A DNA stretch of 64,000 nucleotides, from NCBI GenBank assembly GCA_024036415.1, contig JAMWET010003872.1, positions 62,001 to 126,000 on the forward strand, given 5' to 3'. This stretch comes from Prochilodus magdalenae (taxonomy: Eukaryota > Chordata > Actinopteri > Characiformes > Prochilodontidae). The stretch's first letter is position 1; every line of letters starts with the position of its first letter. Under the pieces are notes generated by a model, which worked only from the letters and a program-made list of their open reading frames with translations, was not told where the DNA came from and ran no database searches. This document shows, one piece after another, positions 1 to 12,229 of the stretch. Position numbers and translations under genes: made by a program.

Positions 1-141
1 TATTTCAGAATTCAGTATAGAGTATGTAAGAGCTGAATGAAAACATTGTAGTGGTAGTGGATTCACTAAAGGACATTCAGCCTCAGTAACCTGTTTAAAT
101 GAAACAACCTACAAGATTTTGAAATTGTTATACATTCTCAG

Positions 142-1604
142 AGTTGAGTTCACACGAAAGGATCCAGAGAAGACATCAGGAGCTCTGATCAGTGTTGGGA
201 AACACCTTTCCAACCTGAAGTTCAGAGTGTGGGAGAAGATGCAGGAGGTTCTCCAGTACAGTAAGTTCTGTGTCTGTCACATGGGGACAGGATGAGAAGG
301 CAGGATGCAAGCACAAGTATTTAATAAAGAACAAATGCGATGAAACAAAACCAAAGAAAAAACTAGCAAACTGAGAAACAACTTGGAACAGGGATACAAA
401 GGCTACAGACATTAGTGTCAGGGAGTATAAGTGAACAAGGACTAAGAAGGAACACCTGGGAAGGGGCGGTGCTACAAACTAAGGACAGGTGAGGGACCTG
501 ATGAGGGCGGAGACAGGAGGAGCAAAAAAACAAAACAAACTGAAGCACATGGAACAGGACAACGAAAGGCACATGGAAGTGACAAGAAACAGAAAAACAG
601 AGAAAACAGACACACGAGGGCAAGACAAGACAGGACATGACAGTTTCTCTTTAAAGCTCTATCAGATATTATCTAGTTCTGGAGAACTGAAGATCTAACC
701 ATCATTAAAACACCAGAATGTTTAGAGGGTTAGAGTCAGACATCTTCATCTAGTCCTGAAGGCTGATTACCGTCTGGTCGTCCTGACTGCAGTCCAGTCT
801 TAATCACAGAGGAGTCTGTATGTGAATCAGATTACATCATTTAATATCACACAAAGGCAATAAATACTACAATATTAGATCATTCTGATTGTGATCTACA
901 CCTGATTACTCTACACTGGAAGATATATATAGGAATATGAGTATAAGTAATAGAGAGATTAAGACCAACACTAGACTTAATATGACTCCTAATGTATAGT
1001 AAAAGAAGAAACTGCAAAGACTACATGAACACACCAACATGATATTACATTGTGTTCTCTCTCCTCAGCTCCTGTTACTCTGGACCCCAACACTGCATAT
1101 CCAGACCTCCACCTGTCTGATGATCTCACTACGGTAGAATACAGAAAACAGAGATTACCACTTCCTGATAATCCAGAGAGATTTGATGAGTATGCATGTG
1201 TTCTGGGTTGTGAGGGGTTTAACTCAGGGACTCACGGCTGGGACGTCCAGGTTGGAGACAGTGATAACTGGTGTCTGGGTGTGATAACAGAGTCTGTAAC
1301 GAGAAAAGGAGAATCTTTCTGGGGTTCAGTGTGGAGTCTGGAAAATGATAATCAGTACTGGATACGCTGCCCAGGACAGTCAGATCTCTCTCTCACTCCT
1401 GAAAAGAAGCTGCAGAGGGTCAGAGTTCAGCTGGACTGGGACAGAGGGGAAGTGACCTTCACTGATCCTCTAACTAACACGCACCTGCACACCATAACAC
1501 ACTCTTTCACTGAGAGAGTTCTACCGTTCTTCTGTAATCTATCTGATGATCCTCTGAGGAATTTACCAGTGAAGACGTCAGTAACAGTGGAGCAGCACAG
1601 TTAA
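142..1604 (+). CDS. TRIM copy A, 3' part (exon 5 and B30.2 exon)
   Basis: Last two coding exons of a TRIM35-like E3 ubiquitin ligase whose RING, B-box and coiled-coil exons lie left of the window. The penultimate exon is 142-260 (after an AG, before GTAAGT). The PRY-SPRY exon is 1069-1604, ending in TAA after the family C-terminus VEQHS. It shows the PRY motif [17 protein letters not shown] and LDWDRG, the usual B30.2 landmarks. It is three codons shorter than most copies in the variable loop, and the common THCWDV reads THGWDV. No frame break is visible. The intron between the two exons is enlarged by a transposon-like insertion. Whether the gene is complete cannot be judged here. Confidence 0.85.
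272..643. mobile_element. Small DNA-transposon-like insertion in last intron of copy A
   Basis: In the other copies, TTCTGT at the start of this intron runs directly into TCCTCTTAAAAGCTC. Here about 370 bp separates the two. The insert begins CTGTCACATGGGGACAGG and ends GACAGGACATGACAG, so its ends are imperfect inverted repeats. It has no credible coding frame. A non-autonomous DNA transposon fits, but the superfamily is not recognised. Confidence 0.5.
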
Positions 1605-1867
1605 AGTTAACACTGCTTAGAATGAACATTTATACAGGTAGTGAGTCTATGAGTTATGATCATAAGAATGTCATTATGTGTTCATGTTAAATAATGTATG
1701 TACCATTACATCCTAACTGTGTGAAAATAAAATGCTGGTTTAGAGTGTCATAGAGTGACTCCTGTTATCAACATTAGAGTTGTGTCTAGGGTGGAGCTTA
1801 GGCTAGCTCTCCTTGCCTTAGCTAGGCAGCGTATATTAACAGTTAAGTACCGGAGCTTAAAGATGTG
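1605..1867 (+). other. 3' UTR and downstream flank of copy A
   Basis: After the stop, a block beginning AAAGTTAACACTGCTTAGAA recurs downstream of copies C, D, E, F and I. It therefore belongs to the duplicated unit. A second shared block (about 1795-1860, GGCTAGCTCTCC) recurs after copy F near 41.13 kb and in weaker form after D, E and H. Confidence 0.6.
1726..1731 (+). terminator. Polyadenylation signal, copy A
   Basis: AATAAA about 120 bp past the stop of copy A. It sits in the shared 3' flank where other copies also carry AATAAA. Confidence 0.5.
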
Positions 1868-3322
1868 GGTATTAATTGTGAAAAGCCTTGAAGGGTAAGA
1901 ATTGTCGATGCCTTGAAGGATATTAATTGTGGACGTCTTGAAGGATGAGAATTGTGGACACTTTAAAGGATATTAATTGTGGATTTCTTGACGCCTGGAA
2001 GGGTATTAATTGTAAATGCCTTGAAAGGTAAGAATTGTGGATGCCGTGAAGGGTGAGAATTGTGGACTCCTTGTTGCCTTGAAGGATACGAATTGTGGAT
2101 GCTTAGAAGGGTGGGAATTGTGGACGCCTTGAAGGGTGAGAATTGTGGACGACTTGAAGGGTATTCATTTTGGACGCCTTGAAGAGTATTAATTGTGGAT
2201 GCCTTGAAAGGTGAGAATTGTGGATGCCTTAAAGGGTAATAATTGTGGATGTCTTGATGGGTAAAAATTGTGGACGCCTTGAAGGGTATTAATTGTGAAA
2301 GCCTTGAAGGGTAAGAATTGTGGATGCCTTGAAGAGTATGAATTGTGGATGCCTAGAAGGGTAAGAATTGTGGATGCCTAGAAGGATGAGAATTGTGGAC
2401 ACTTTGAAGGGCATGAATTGTGGACGCCTTCGAGTGTATTAATTTTGGACATCTTGACACCTTGAAGGGTATTAATTGTGGATGCCTTTAAGGGTATTAA
2501 TTGTGGATGCCTTGAAAGGTGCGAAGTGTGGACGCCTTGAAGGGTATTTATTGTGGACTTCTTGACGCCTTGAAGGGTATTAATTGTGAGTGCCGTGAAA
2601 AGTAAGAATTGTGGATGCCTTGAAGGGTGCAAATTGTGGACGTCTTGACCCCTTGAAGGGAGCGAATTGTGGATGCCTTGAAGGGAGAGAATTTTGGAAG
2701 CCTTGAAGGGAATTAATTGTAAAAGCCTTGAAGGGTGAGAATTGTGGACGCTTTGAAGCATATTAATTGTGGATGCTTTGAAGGGTATTAATTTTGGATG
2801 GCTGGAAGGGTAAGAATTGTGGACACCTTTAAGGGTGAGAATTGTGGACACCTTGAAGGATGACAATTGTGGACACTTAGTAGGGTATCAATTGTGGACG
2901 CCTAGAAGGGTGAAAATTGTGGACGCCTTGAAGGATATTAATTGTGGGTGTCTTGAAGGGTGAGAATTGTGGATGCTTTAAAGGGTGAGAATTGTGGACG
3001 CTTTGAGGGGTATTAATTGTGAAAGCCTTGAAGAGTAAGAATTGTGGATGCCTTGACGGGTAAGAATTGTGGATGTCTTGATGCCTTTAAGAGGTATTAA
3101 TTGTGGAAGCCTTGAAGGGTGAGAATTGTGGATGCTTTGAAGGGTATTAATTGTGAAAGCCTTGAACGGTATTAATTGTGAAAGCCTTAAAGGATAAGAA
3201 TTGTGGATGCTTTAAAGGAGGGTATTTATTGTGAAAGACTTAAAGGGTAAGTATTGTGGACGCCTTGAGGTGTATTAATTTTGGACGTCTTGATGCTTTG
3301 AAGGATATATATTGTGAAAGCC
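1868..3322. repeat. 25-bp minisatellite, roughly 55-58 units
   Basis: Tandem array of a degenerate 25-bp unit close to GCCTTGAAGGGTRAGAATTG plus TGGAY. Units alternate between a TATTAATTG and a GAGAATTG or AAGAATTG core. Some units carry an extra roughly 10-bp piece (TCTTGACGCC), giving higher-order variation. The minus strand has a 162-residue open frame at 2378-2866, but it is only translated repeat. The array lies between copy A and copy B. Confidence 0.9.
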
Positions 3323-3399
3323 AAAAGTCAATTTGATATTCTGCGTCCAGTTCTCTGTGCTCAACATGCCATCACTTATTATTTCACGGCCAAAAAATC

Positions 3400-3570
3400 C
3401 ATATTCGGAAAGTTCTTCGATGACCCCTTTGATTGCCAGGGCTTTCTATTCCAGGTGTAACTGGAGCATGTGTCAGAGGAAGAAGTTCCTAGACAACACC
3501 CCAGACTACACCACTCTGATTTACTGGTTAGGGGGTCGCACGCTGGAATTCTCAAATGGATGAGTTAGAC
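3400..3570 (+). mobile_element. Ty3/gypsy gag-like relic
   Basis: Two short stretches resemble the gag of fish gypsy elements. In one frame DDPFDCQGFLFQ is followed by a stop. In another frame LIYWLGGRTLEFSNG recalls the conserved 'LLTGRALEWA' segment. The frames differ, so this is a broken fragment. The assignment rests on remembered family patterns and is tentative. Confidence 0.35.
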
Positions 3571-4235
3571 TGAGCTGTTCCGCAATATTTACCATTTATT
3601 AACTTCCAGTAGGAAAAAATTAAGACGTGTCCATGATACTCTCCATATAACCATTAAGGGCAGCAAAAAAATAAATTAATAAGAAATATAGGAACCAACC
3701 AACACTTAAAAAAAAGAAACATATGTCATCACAATAAACAAAACACTACAAACTGCACATCCCATCACAAAATCCAATCCACAAAGTAATATCAGCACTA
3801 AGTGATTAGACACTTTAAGAACAAAAAAATATGGTTCCAAAATAGAAATATAAAAATAATACCAAAGGGTAGCTGAACAGCTAATAAAAAAACATCAAAT
3901 ACCCCAAATAGGTGGCTCAGTGCAAATAAATCACAAGACCTCTTTAAAAGAACACCCAATGAAAAATAGTGGTCAGCAGACCACCAGGCCTTGATCCACT
4001 ACATGAAGACAAATTCACATAACCAAAAAATACTTTCATTTCGGCTTATAAAATAAAACGCCCACAGCTCCTTGAACCTCAATCTCTAATCTCAATTTAT
4101 GTATGCATTCAAGCATGCCATACTATTTACATTCACCACTAAAACCACAGGAAGACATATTAGAATGGGAAATAGCCCCTTTTATACCAAGAAAATAAAT
4201 AAGAAGAAGAATAAAAAATAACTTTCTTTGTGAAG
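3571..4235. other. A-rich spacer without recognised gene
   Basis: Strongly A-rich on the plus strand, with many AAAA runs and only short open frames. It lies between two gypsy-like fragments and could be non-coding sequence of a decayed element. I recognise no gene or RNA here. Confidence 0.4.
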
Positions 4236-4486
4236 TTAGTCTATGGCTTGCACCAACCTCTCAGTTCCACCTGATGGCAGCAATGAAGCTTTATTTTCCA
4301 CCAACCCTACTACACAGAGCTGCATACCATCATTCCAAGATGGTGAGCTTTGGCTGATGTAGAGCATTGGACACTCCTCTCTGTCGGTCTCCTGGATCAG
4401 TGCAGTACCTAGACCAAAATTCGATTCATCAGTGTGCACAATAAACGACTTGTTGAAATCATTGTTCTTCATGTTCTTCACAAGAT
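4236..4486 (-). mobile_element. Ty3/gypsy RNase H relic
   Basis: A minus-strand open frame contains FIVHTDESNFGLGTALIQ, then PMLYISQ. It matches the layout of gypsy RNase H, where TDAS..GLGAVL.Q is followed by LYISR.L. The usual DAS is DES. It is a short piece without reverse transcriptase or integrase. Its edge runs straight into the RING exon of copy B, replacing that gene's first 11 or so codons. Confidence 0.6.
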
Positions 4487-5849
4487 CTTTCATGTCCTGT
4501 GTGCTGTGAGATCTTCAGGGATCCTGTTGTTCTGTTGTGTAGCCACAGTGTGTGTAAATACTGTCTGCAGAAGTTCTGGGAAACTAAAGAATCTCGAGAA
4601 TGTCCAGTTTGTAGAAGAAGATCCTCTAAAGACAATCCTCCCTGTAATCTTGCTCTGAAGAACCTGTGTGAAGCTTTTCTAGAGAGCAGGAGTCAGAGAT
4701 CTTCAGCAGGGTCTGAGGTGCTCTGCGGTCTACACAATGAGAAACTCAAACTCTTCTGTCTGGATGATCAGCAGCCTGTGTGTTTGGTGTGTCAGATGTC
4801 AAAGAACCACAAAAATCATGAACTATGTCCTACAGATGAAGCTGCGTTTGAGCTGAAGGTATTAAATGTATTTTCATTGTATTTTCAGTCTCTCTCTCTT
4901 TATTACTAGTTTAATATGTTGAAGATTAAATCTGCTAGCGTTTTTGAACTGTAAACCTAGAACAAGTCATAAATCAAGTCATAAAAACTGTTGTATCATT
5001 ACCTGAGCAAATGTTGTAAATCCTCTGCATCTTCTGATTTATGGTATGCTTGAATATTGTAACATGAGGAGAGTGCTCTCATTTAAGCTGCTGTCTAATT
5101 CCAGGATAAACTCAGGACTGCTCTGGAGCCTCTACAGAAAAACCTGAAGGTCTTAGAGGAAGCTAAACAAGACTATGAGCGAACAGCAGCCCACATTAAG
5201 GTGAGACATCATCTTGAACTGTGGAGCATGTTGTTCAGGTCATGTTTCTGATGAGGGTCCACTTATCCTGTAGGTGGTAAATGCTTGTAGAACATCTGTT
5301 AGAGTTTGTGTTTCCTAATCATCTCTTATTCCAGACACAGGCCCAGCACACAGAGAGGCAGATACAGGAAGAGTTTGAGAAGCTTCACCAGTTTCTAAGA
5401 GATGAAGAAGCAGCAAGGATAGCTGCACTGAAGGAAGAGGAGGAGCAGAAGAGTCAGATGATGAGGAGGAAGATGGAGGAGCTGAATGTAGAAATATCAT
5501 CTCTTTCAGACACGTTCAGAAACACAGAGAAGGAGATGGGAGCTGAGGACGTTCTGTTCTTACAGGTGAGAGTCATTCTACTATGGCTTAGTTTAACACA
5601 CTCAATTCCAAATTTGCCATTTTAAATTAAATTGTCACATTAAATATGTTAGAGCAAATGGAGAAAGCCATTTTTGGAACGTGATAAATAAATAAATGGA
5701 AAATAAATAAAAATAAAAAAATAAAAACTCTTTAAAGTCTGTTTACTTTTTAAGTAGACTTTTCTGTGTCATCCCTTTAGAGCTATCAGTCCACAGCAAA
5801 ACAGTAAGTATATATTATTAAAGTCTTTATATATGACCTTTAAGTATTA

Positions 5850-6440
5850 ATTGTTCAATTGTACTACATCAGCTGCCTGTCTACAAGGTACACCTGGTTA
5901 GAAGAGTGGTTCACTCTTTTGGCCTTCAGAGCAGGATTCATTAATCTTGATATACATTCTACCAGATGCATAAATGTTCCATGTTACATGTATTTGAATT
6001 AGCATTAAAATGTAATTTCAAGATGGAGAATAGAGGAGTGGCATAATTGTCATCTAAATAAAATACACAACAACAAAGGACAAGCACGCATAACAAATTG
6101 GCAATGCCAGGTCATAGGTAGGAAAGACTAGTGGAGGTTGAGAACCAGGGAATCAAACAAGCCAGCGGACAGAATTAGAAGGAGAAGCCAAGAGAGTAGT
6201 CAGGAGAAGGGAAGCAGGGTAGAAAACCAGTGAGGCAAGGAATCAGGCAACCAAGATAAAGGGGGAAATCCAAAAAGAGAGTCCAAGTGGAAGGAAAGTC
6301 AAAACCAAAATCAGCAAAGAGAAGGGCAGAAGGAAACGTTCAGTAATGCAAACAAGTTTGGCAAAACTTCACTAAGTGAGTGTGTGAGGGGTATATAAAC
6401 AGGATGTGTGAAGAGCGGCAGCTGAAACAAATTAGTACTC
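5850..6440. other. Enlarged intron 4 of copy B, unidentified insert
   Basis: Intron 4 is about 240-330 bp in copies C, D and I (larger in F, which has its own insert) but over 1.2 kb here. This stretch is A/G-rich (GAGAACCAGGGAATCAAAC and similar) with no coding frame. It resembles the non-coding part of a DNA element, but no ends were found. Confidence 0.3.
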
Positions 6441-6462
6441 GGGCAAGCTAGACCATGAATGA

Positions 6463-6792
6463 TTGGTTGACATTCGGGAGCGTTTATATCTCGGAAATTG
6501 TGGGGCAAGCTCAGTTCATTCCAAAGCTAATCAACCCTACAGGTCCTCATTTTGCAAAATCGTGCACCTTCGCTTTGGTTTGCAAAGCACATCTTCAGCT
6601 GAAGGTTTTATAGAACAAGACATTCAATTTCCATTGAGTCTGTGGCCTATACAGTCCCTGGATCTCAACTCTTTTAAGAATCTTCACCATGATGTAGCTG
6701 TTGAAGCCACTCAATTAGCAGCAATTGCGCAGCATCATTTCTTCATGGTTCAACATTCCTACATAAACTTCATCTTGACCAGTTCACACTGA
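6463..6792 (+). mobile_element. Degenerate Tc1/mariner transposase fragment
   Basis: A 109-residue open frame contains LWPIQSLDLNSFKNLHHDV. It corresponds to the Tc1 landmark WPAQSPDLNPIENLW, which includes a catalytic Asp of the DDE triad. The rest is too diverged to align by eye. It sits in intron 4 of copy B on the gene's strand. Confidence 0.6.
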
Positions 6793-7148
6793 TCTGCCAA
6801 CACAGTGTAAGCTTTAAAAGCAAACTATTTAGCCTACTTTTCTCTTTTAGGCCCTGCCTCCCAATGAGTTCAGTGTGCTCAGAGCCCAGAGCTCAACCAC
6901 TCTGACTTTATAATTCTCCAGACCGTTCATATCCACAAACAGCTACAACACATCAACAGGGAAAACTGGAAAAGCATGAAAGATCCTCTTTAAGCTGTAT
7001 ACAATTCCACACCGTTTATTTTGTTCCAGGGTTCACTGCACACTGAAGGACCCAGAGAAGGCATGGGGAGCTCTGATTGATATTGGAAGCCATGTTTCCA
7101 ACGTGAAGTTCAGCGTCTGTGAGAAAATGAAGACAATCTTTAAATACA

Positions 7149-8745
7149 GTATGTTCTGTCCTTTTTTTCTCCATGTATGTACATTTCTCAGATTTAAATG
7201 CAGATTAAACCATCATTAAAATGGAGGAATCCACGTAAAACAATATCATGGCCTGTGTAAAACATCACACTGAATTAATTGCATCTCAAACAAAAACAGA
7301 AACGTCTTAATTACTTCTTAAAAAACTAGTTCATTTATCTTTATGCTGTCATGATTCCATTCCATTCAAATCACAGGTACGTTCCAGAACACAGTTGCTT
7401 CCGGATAGTAAATCGTGATTAATCAGTTTGGAGAGCGTGTTTACACTGCTGCAAATTCCAGCAATGGCATCTGTTACCCCCCTCTAGTTGACATTTGGCC
7501 TTGCATGGGTTGATCTTAGACTTCTGTGAAGATGCTCATTCAGCAAAACCCAATCTTGAAGCTCCCAACAAAGAGTTCGCTTGCAGAAACAGAAGTATGT
7601 GTTGAAACTGAACATGCTGTTCACAAATTCAGCACTTGGTTGATCCCATCCTCCGAGATTAGAGCAGCTTCACAGTAGACCAGGGAGGCTGAGAACAGCA
7701 AGTTTGACATGCCTACTTGTTGGAATAGTGGCATATGAAAGTCTTTTTAAATATTTCTGAGCACATCAGTAGAACTCATTCATACTACTTGCTCTTGGTT
7801 AGGGTGGAAACCGTTTACTATGTCCAAATCCTTTTGGCTGGGTAACGTACCTGTCCCGGTGGACATTTCAATCTAGATATAGCTACATATTTTGCCAAAA
7901 AACACACTTTTGGTGAGAATAGACAAAGGCTAGATGTCTTTTACGAGTAACAGTTCCAGCAGCAATCTTTGGACTGAGTAAGGTTCTTGAATTGGAATAG
8001 ATGACACTTGCAATAGTAGTCCAATTTATGATGGTTTATATGTCTTTACTAAAACTTGTAATTTACAAACTTGCAACTCTTGCAAAGATTAAGCACCTCT
8101 GTAGGTAGACTCATCATTGGCTATGAGACCCAAAACAGTATTATCAACTTCAAATCTTCAAAGGTGGTTCTTTAGGCCACTGTTTCTCAACCCTGGTCCT
8201 GGAGACACCCTGCTCTACACATTTCGGAAGGGCTCTACAACTCTGGGGGGGCTTGTTAATGAGCTAATATGTTGGATCATCTGTGTGGGGAGCAGCAGGG
8301 AAAGCACTAAAAGGTGCAGGGCACATAACGTTGCGTTAGATGCACATTTTCCAAATGATCCACTATCAATCGACAGGTCTATTGGGATAGTTTGACAGTT
8401 TGCAGCAACTGTGGCATTATAGTGTTGAATGGTCAGCTAAAATCCACAAACAGAACAAAGGTCAGGACTACCGGCTTGTAGTCATTTAGTCTGGTAATGT
8501 TTTTGTTCCATGTCCGTGATGTAATTCACAAAATCTAAGAAGGGTTTAGGGAATAAACCATGAATTAACATAAACTGTAACCGTGTTTATCCTTGATAGT
8601 AGGTCCAGTTACAAATGTCAAATACAAATGCAATCAACTGGTTAAAAAGACGCACCACATGTTTAATATGGTGAACTTAGTCATTAACAGAAGTAAACCA
8701 TTAACATGATAAACCATGATGTTACATTGTGTTCTCTCCCCTCAG
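7149..8745. other. Enlarged last intron of copy B
   Basis: This intron is about 230-360 bp in several paralogues but nearly 1.6 kb here. Apart from the interspersed repeat at about 8170-8330, I recognise no element or exon in it. Confidence 0.4.
8170..8330 (+). repeat. Interspersed repeat, 'TTTCTCAACCCTGGTCCTGG' family, copy 1
   Basis: Begins TTTCTCAACCCTGGTCCTGG and continues through AATGAGCTAATATG to AAAGCACTAAAAGGTGCAGGG. An inverted, diverged copy lies at about 63775-63912 in the slc10a7 intron. No coding frame; a short non-autonomous element is likely. Confidence 0.55.
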
Positions 8746-9281
8746 CTCCTGTTACTCTGGACCCCAACACGGCACACCCACACCTCCACCTGTCTGATGA
8801 TCTCACTGCTGTAGAGTACAGAAAACAGTCATCACCACTTCCTGATAATCCAGAGAGATTTGATGAGTACGAGTGTGTTCTGGGTTGTGAGGGTTTTGAC
8901 TCAGGGACTCACTGCTGGGACGTCCAGGTTGGAGACAGTGATAACTGGGAGCTTGGTGTGATACCAGAGTCTGTAACGAGAAAAGGAGAGTCTGTCTGGA
9001 ATACCGTGTGTAGTCTGGCATACAGTATACGCGGTGGTGCATACACCATATACTGTCCACAGAGGAGAGATCATGATCTCAGACATAAGGAGAAGCTGCA
9101 GAGGGTCAGAGTTCAGCTGGACTGGGACAGGGGGGAAGTCACATTCACTGATCTTCTAACTAATACTAACCTGCACACCATAACACACTCTTTCACTGAG
9201 GGAGTTCTACCGTTCTTCTCTAATGGGAGTGTTGCAGGTCCTTTGAAGATCTTAAAATGGAAACGTAGTTCATTTTCATAG

Positions 9282-11690
9282 TGGATAAAGGAACCACCAT
9301 ATGGGGATAAAAAGGCAGAAAAAGCGTGTGGAAGAGTGTGGAAAGGGTTTCAAACACATTGACTCATCATACACTGTAAGTTAATAGTATGATATTATAA
9401 CACACAAATTGTGTACTAATATTTACAGATTCATATTTAAGTTTGTTCCCTGGAGAGAATATTGTTAGATATTAAAGTGAAGGTTTTTGAATAAAACTAG
9501 AACACTGAGGTTAAACAGACAAGCTCATAAACACAGAGCTCATAAAACACTTAGATGTAAGTGAGAAAGCTAGTTTATGTTAAGCTGTCCCACCGACTTA
9601 TAATTAGTACATGTACTGTGGTTTGTTTCTTTAGTGCTTACATTAAACATTAAGTATGAGACTTCACACTACGAACCGTTAGATCATCTGTGCCTGATTC
9701 ATTCCTGCACAAACACAGGTGTGTTCGTGGTATCAACCTCTACATAATGTCCATACGATGAGTATTTTATAATATATTAGTACACGTTGTACTGTATCAT
9801 CCTTGTTCCACTATGCCCACACTCTACCCTAGTCTAGTTACTCCTGCCTGAGAGTATAAATAGCTCTTGTGTTTATTCTTCCATTATACGCCATGTGGTT
9901 TTCTGATCTCTGTTTATGGTGTAACTAGTACTAGTTTTGGTTTCCTGTAATTCCACCATAGATGTACTTGTAAATTCACATCTTATCCTGTTGTTTTCAC
10001 CATTTTACCACCTGCTTGTGCTTTATCCACTGATTTCATATATTGTCAATGAAAATCTCCAATCTCCATATTTGGCCATTTTTACTTTTATGCATCTTTT
10101 AAACACGTCAGCTGCTGTTTACACTGAGTGTGAATCTCATGATAAACGGACCAACAGAAATGGCCCAAAACTGTTTGGAAAGATGTCTGGTTCCATTGAC
10201 TTGCATTTGGGTTAAATGAGGTTTTTGGCCTCTCCTGTAAAGTTGCCTTTTTGGAGATATATGTTTTTCTTTGGACAGCGAGGATACAGTTGGTTTATTG
10301 CTTGTATATTCTGTATATTGTGTAGATTGTATATTGTAAATGTCTGTATGTTTTGTGTATATGGAATATTTGTGTATATTGTGGACTGTCAGTTAGTTAT
10401 GTGTATATTTGTACTACACTAGAGAGACATGAACTGCCAAAACCAAATTCCTTGTGTGTGTCCACATATTTGGCAAAAAAAAAAAAACTGATTCTGTGCA
10501 AACAATAATCTTTTACCCAAAGGAATTAAATTGGCTCTGCATCTGTCTACACCTTCTCTTCCCCTGCTCCTTACAATAGCTCTGTATATGTAAGATACAT
10601 TTGAATGACTAATGGCATTGGAATATGAAGAAGTGATTCAAATTTTGCTGTGGTGGTTTCCCTCAGGAAGAAGTCCATAAAAGTGTCTGAAATCAAATTT
10701 CTTACATTTGTTGACCTATGTTGCATTATCGTGGTACTTGAACTAAGAATTGTAAAAGCATAGAAATGTAAATATCTCAGTTTTATAAATTTAATCTATT
10801 TGTGAACTGAGTTTTTAAGCTACTACTGAACATTAAAATAGTTAACAACACAACCATCTGGTCTATATTCAGTTATGCAAACGTATTATTTCAGTTATCC
10901 TAGAATTAGCAGTGATCAGTAGCAGTGACCAACTAACCCCACCTCCACCCTTTCCAAGAATCAGTGATGGATAAAAATGGATCATGATCTTACAACAGAA
11001 TATGGTTAGACAGCACCTTGCAGTTTATCCTACTGAACATGCTGATATCATTAGTCCAGCTTAGCGCAGCTTCGCAGCTACAGATTGAGCCAAATGCCAC
11101 TATTTCTTCTTGATCAGCTGATTTAGACTATCAAAACATTCTAATTATTCTATTAATGCCTGATAAGGACATTTGCATCTTACTTTATTGTCCCACCTGA
11201 AGTCCTGCCACTACCATTGGGCACCATTTAAAATGGAATGGGAAAATTCTAACAAGAAGCTGATAAATGGGATACTGAATGTGGCAGATTGTATATGTTG
11301 CACATATGAATGTATCTTGATGCAATAAGCATAAAGAGGGTAATAATAAATATTTAAAAAATAATAATAAATATATAAATATTAGATAATAATAACGATA
11401 TTTTTTATAATTTTCTCACTGTCCTGGTTTATATTAACGTTTTGATATTATCATGTATCACTGTTCATGTGAGGGGAATTGTCAGGTAGTAAAAAAAAAA
11501 TGCCACCAGCCTCACCACGCCAATGCCAATACAGTGTGTGAGTGCATGTCATCTGTATATCTATATAACACAAATTTAGAAACAAAAATGTAATCAACTG
11601 TATAACTCCTGCACCTTTAAACCAAGTTTGTGACCGAGATAGAACCTGTGAGGGTTCGACAGTTGATTTGGTCGCTGTGGTGGTTGTTAA
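9282..11690. other. Intergenic spacer between copies B and C
   Basis: No gene recognised. It contains one MITE copy (about 10040-10283), A/T-rich stretches near 11.34-11.46 kb and short A runs. Open frames at 9937-10422 mostly run through the MITE and T-rich flank and are not credible genes. Confidence 0.5.
10040..10283. mobile_element. MITE family M1, degraded copy
   Basis: Closely matches the better-preserved element at 54105-54361, including AGATGTCTGGTTCCATTGAC and GGCCTCTCCTGTAAAGTTGC. The right terminus TTTGGACAGCGAGGATA is recognisable. The left terminus is eroded. Confidence 0.7.
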
Positions 11691-11696
11691 TGAACT

Positions 11697-11711
11697 GCTG
11701 CCCTCTAGTGT
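11697..11711 (-). promoter_or_regulatory. CTCF-like motif upstream of copy C
   Basis: Read on the minus strand: ACACTAGAGGGCAGC. It fits the CTCF core consensus CCASYAGRKGGCRSY at 14 of 15 positions (first base differs). It is followed by the pyrimidine-rich block (CTGACTGACTCCTCC) seen upstream of other copies. In C, extra sequence separates it from the proximal promoter block near 12.56 kb. Confidence 0.45.
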
Positions 11712-11825
11712 AACAGTACACGATTAGAAAAATACATCTGACTGACTCCTCCTTATCCAAAGCTCCTCCTCTACACTCTCTACCTGCACCACTGCCACAT
11801 CAGCCTGTTTGTGTAAGAAATCACT

Positions 11826-11826
11826 A

Positions 11827-11866
<40 letters not shown>
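11826..11866 (+). repeat. (TAA)n microsatellite
   Basis: About thirteen consecutive TAA/AAT units in the spacer upstream of copy C. Confidence 0.9.
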
Positions 11867-12229
11867 GAGTAATACAATCATGAGACTAATTATCAAGAGC
11901 CTCACAGAAAAGCAGAGTCTCCTGGAAGTAAATTTGGGGAGGTCCACTGCTCAGTGATAGACTTATGAACCAAGCAAGCAAATAATACAACAAAACAATA
12001 TCACATTTCTCAGAGTGACAGCAAAGACAAGCAGGGTATTTACAGCATATAGCACGGCTCATTCAAATACACTACAGTCATTTTCAGCCAGATTCAAACA
12101 TGTCTAGTGTCGTGGCTCTTCTAGTGCTTTCTGTCAACTGGTTTCATTCAAAAGCAGTGTAGTAGCTAAATGCTGCTTCTTCACCTTACTATTTCCTAGT
12201 GATCTAAGAGTAGAGAACTAGATCATGTT

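Larger units (their letters stand above)
4484..9281 (+). pseudogene. TRIM copy B, 5'-truncated RING-Bbox-CC-B30.2
   Basis: Exons: about 4484-4858 (RING and B-box2), 5105-5200, 5335-5565, 5781-5803, 7030-7148 and 8746-9281. All have canonical splice sites and compatible phases, and all remain open. The RING cysteines begin at SCPVCCEIF, but similarity stops just before this. The family start MAARNP is gone: upstream is a gypsy fragment, and an in-frame TGA (4454-4456) comes before any ATG. Exon 5 is unusually divergent (DIGSHVSNVKF against [11 protein letters not shown]). The B30.2 C-terminus leaves the family sequence after PLKIL and ends KWKRSSFS. Introns 4 and 5 are enlarged by transposons. 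Probably dead unless an unseen upstream exon supplies a start. Confidence 0.75.

Noticed and set aside
2378..2866. 162-residue minus-strand open frame with repeated VHNSHPS-like units
   Set aside because: It is only the translated 25-bp minisatellite, which lacks stops in this frame because the unit length is not a multiple of three and the units happen to have none. No start context or domain.
9300..9380. Possible C2H2 zinc-finger piece (EECGKGFKHIDSS)
   Set aside because: A single short resemblance without the first Cys pair, His pair or neighbouring fingers. Chance is likely.
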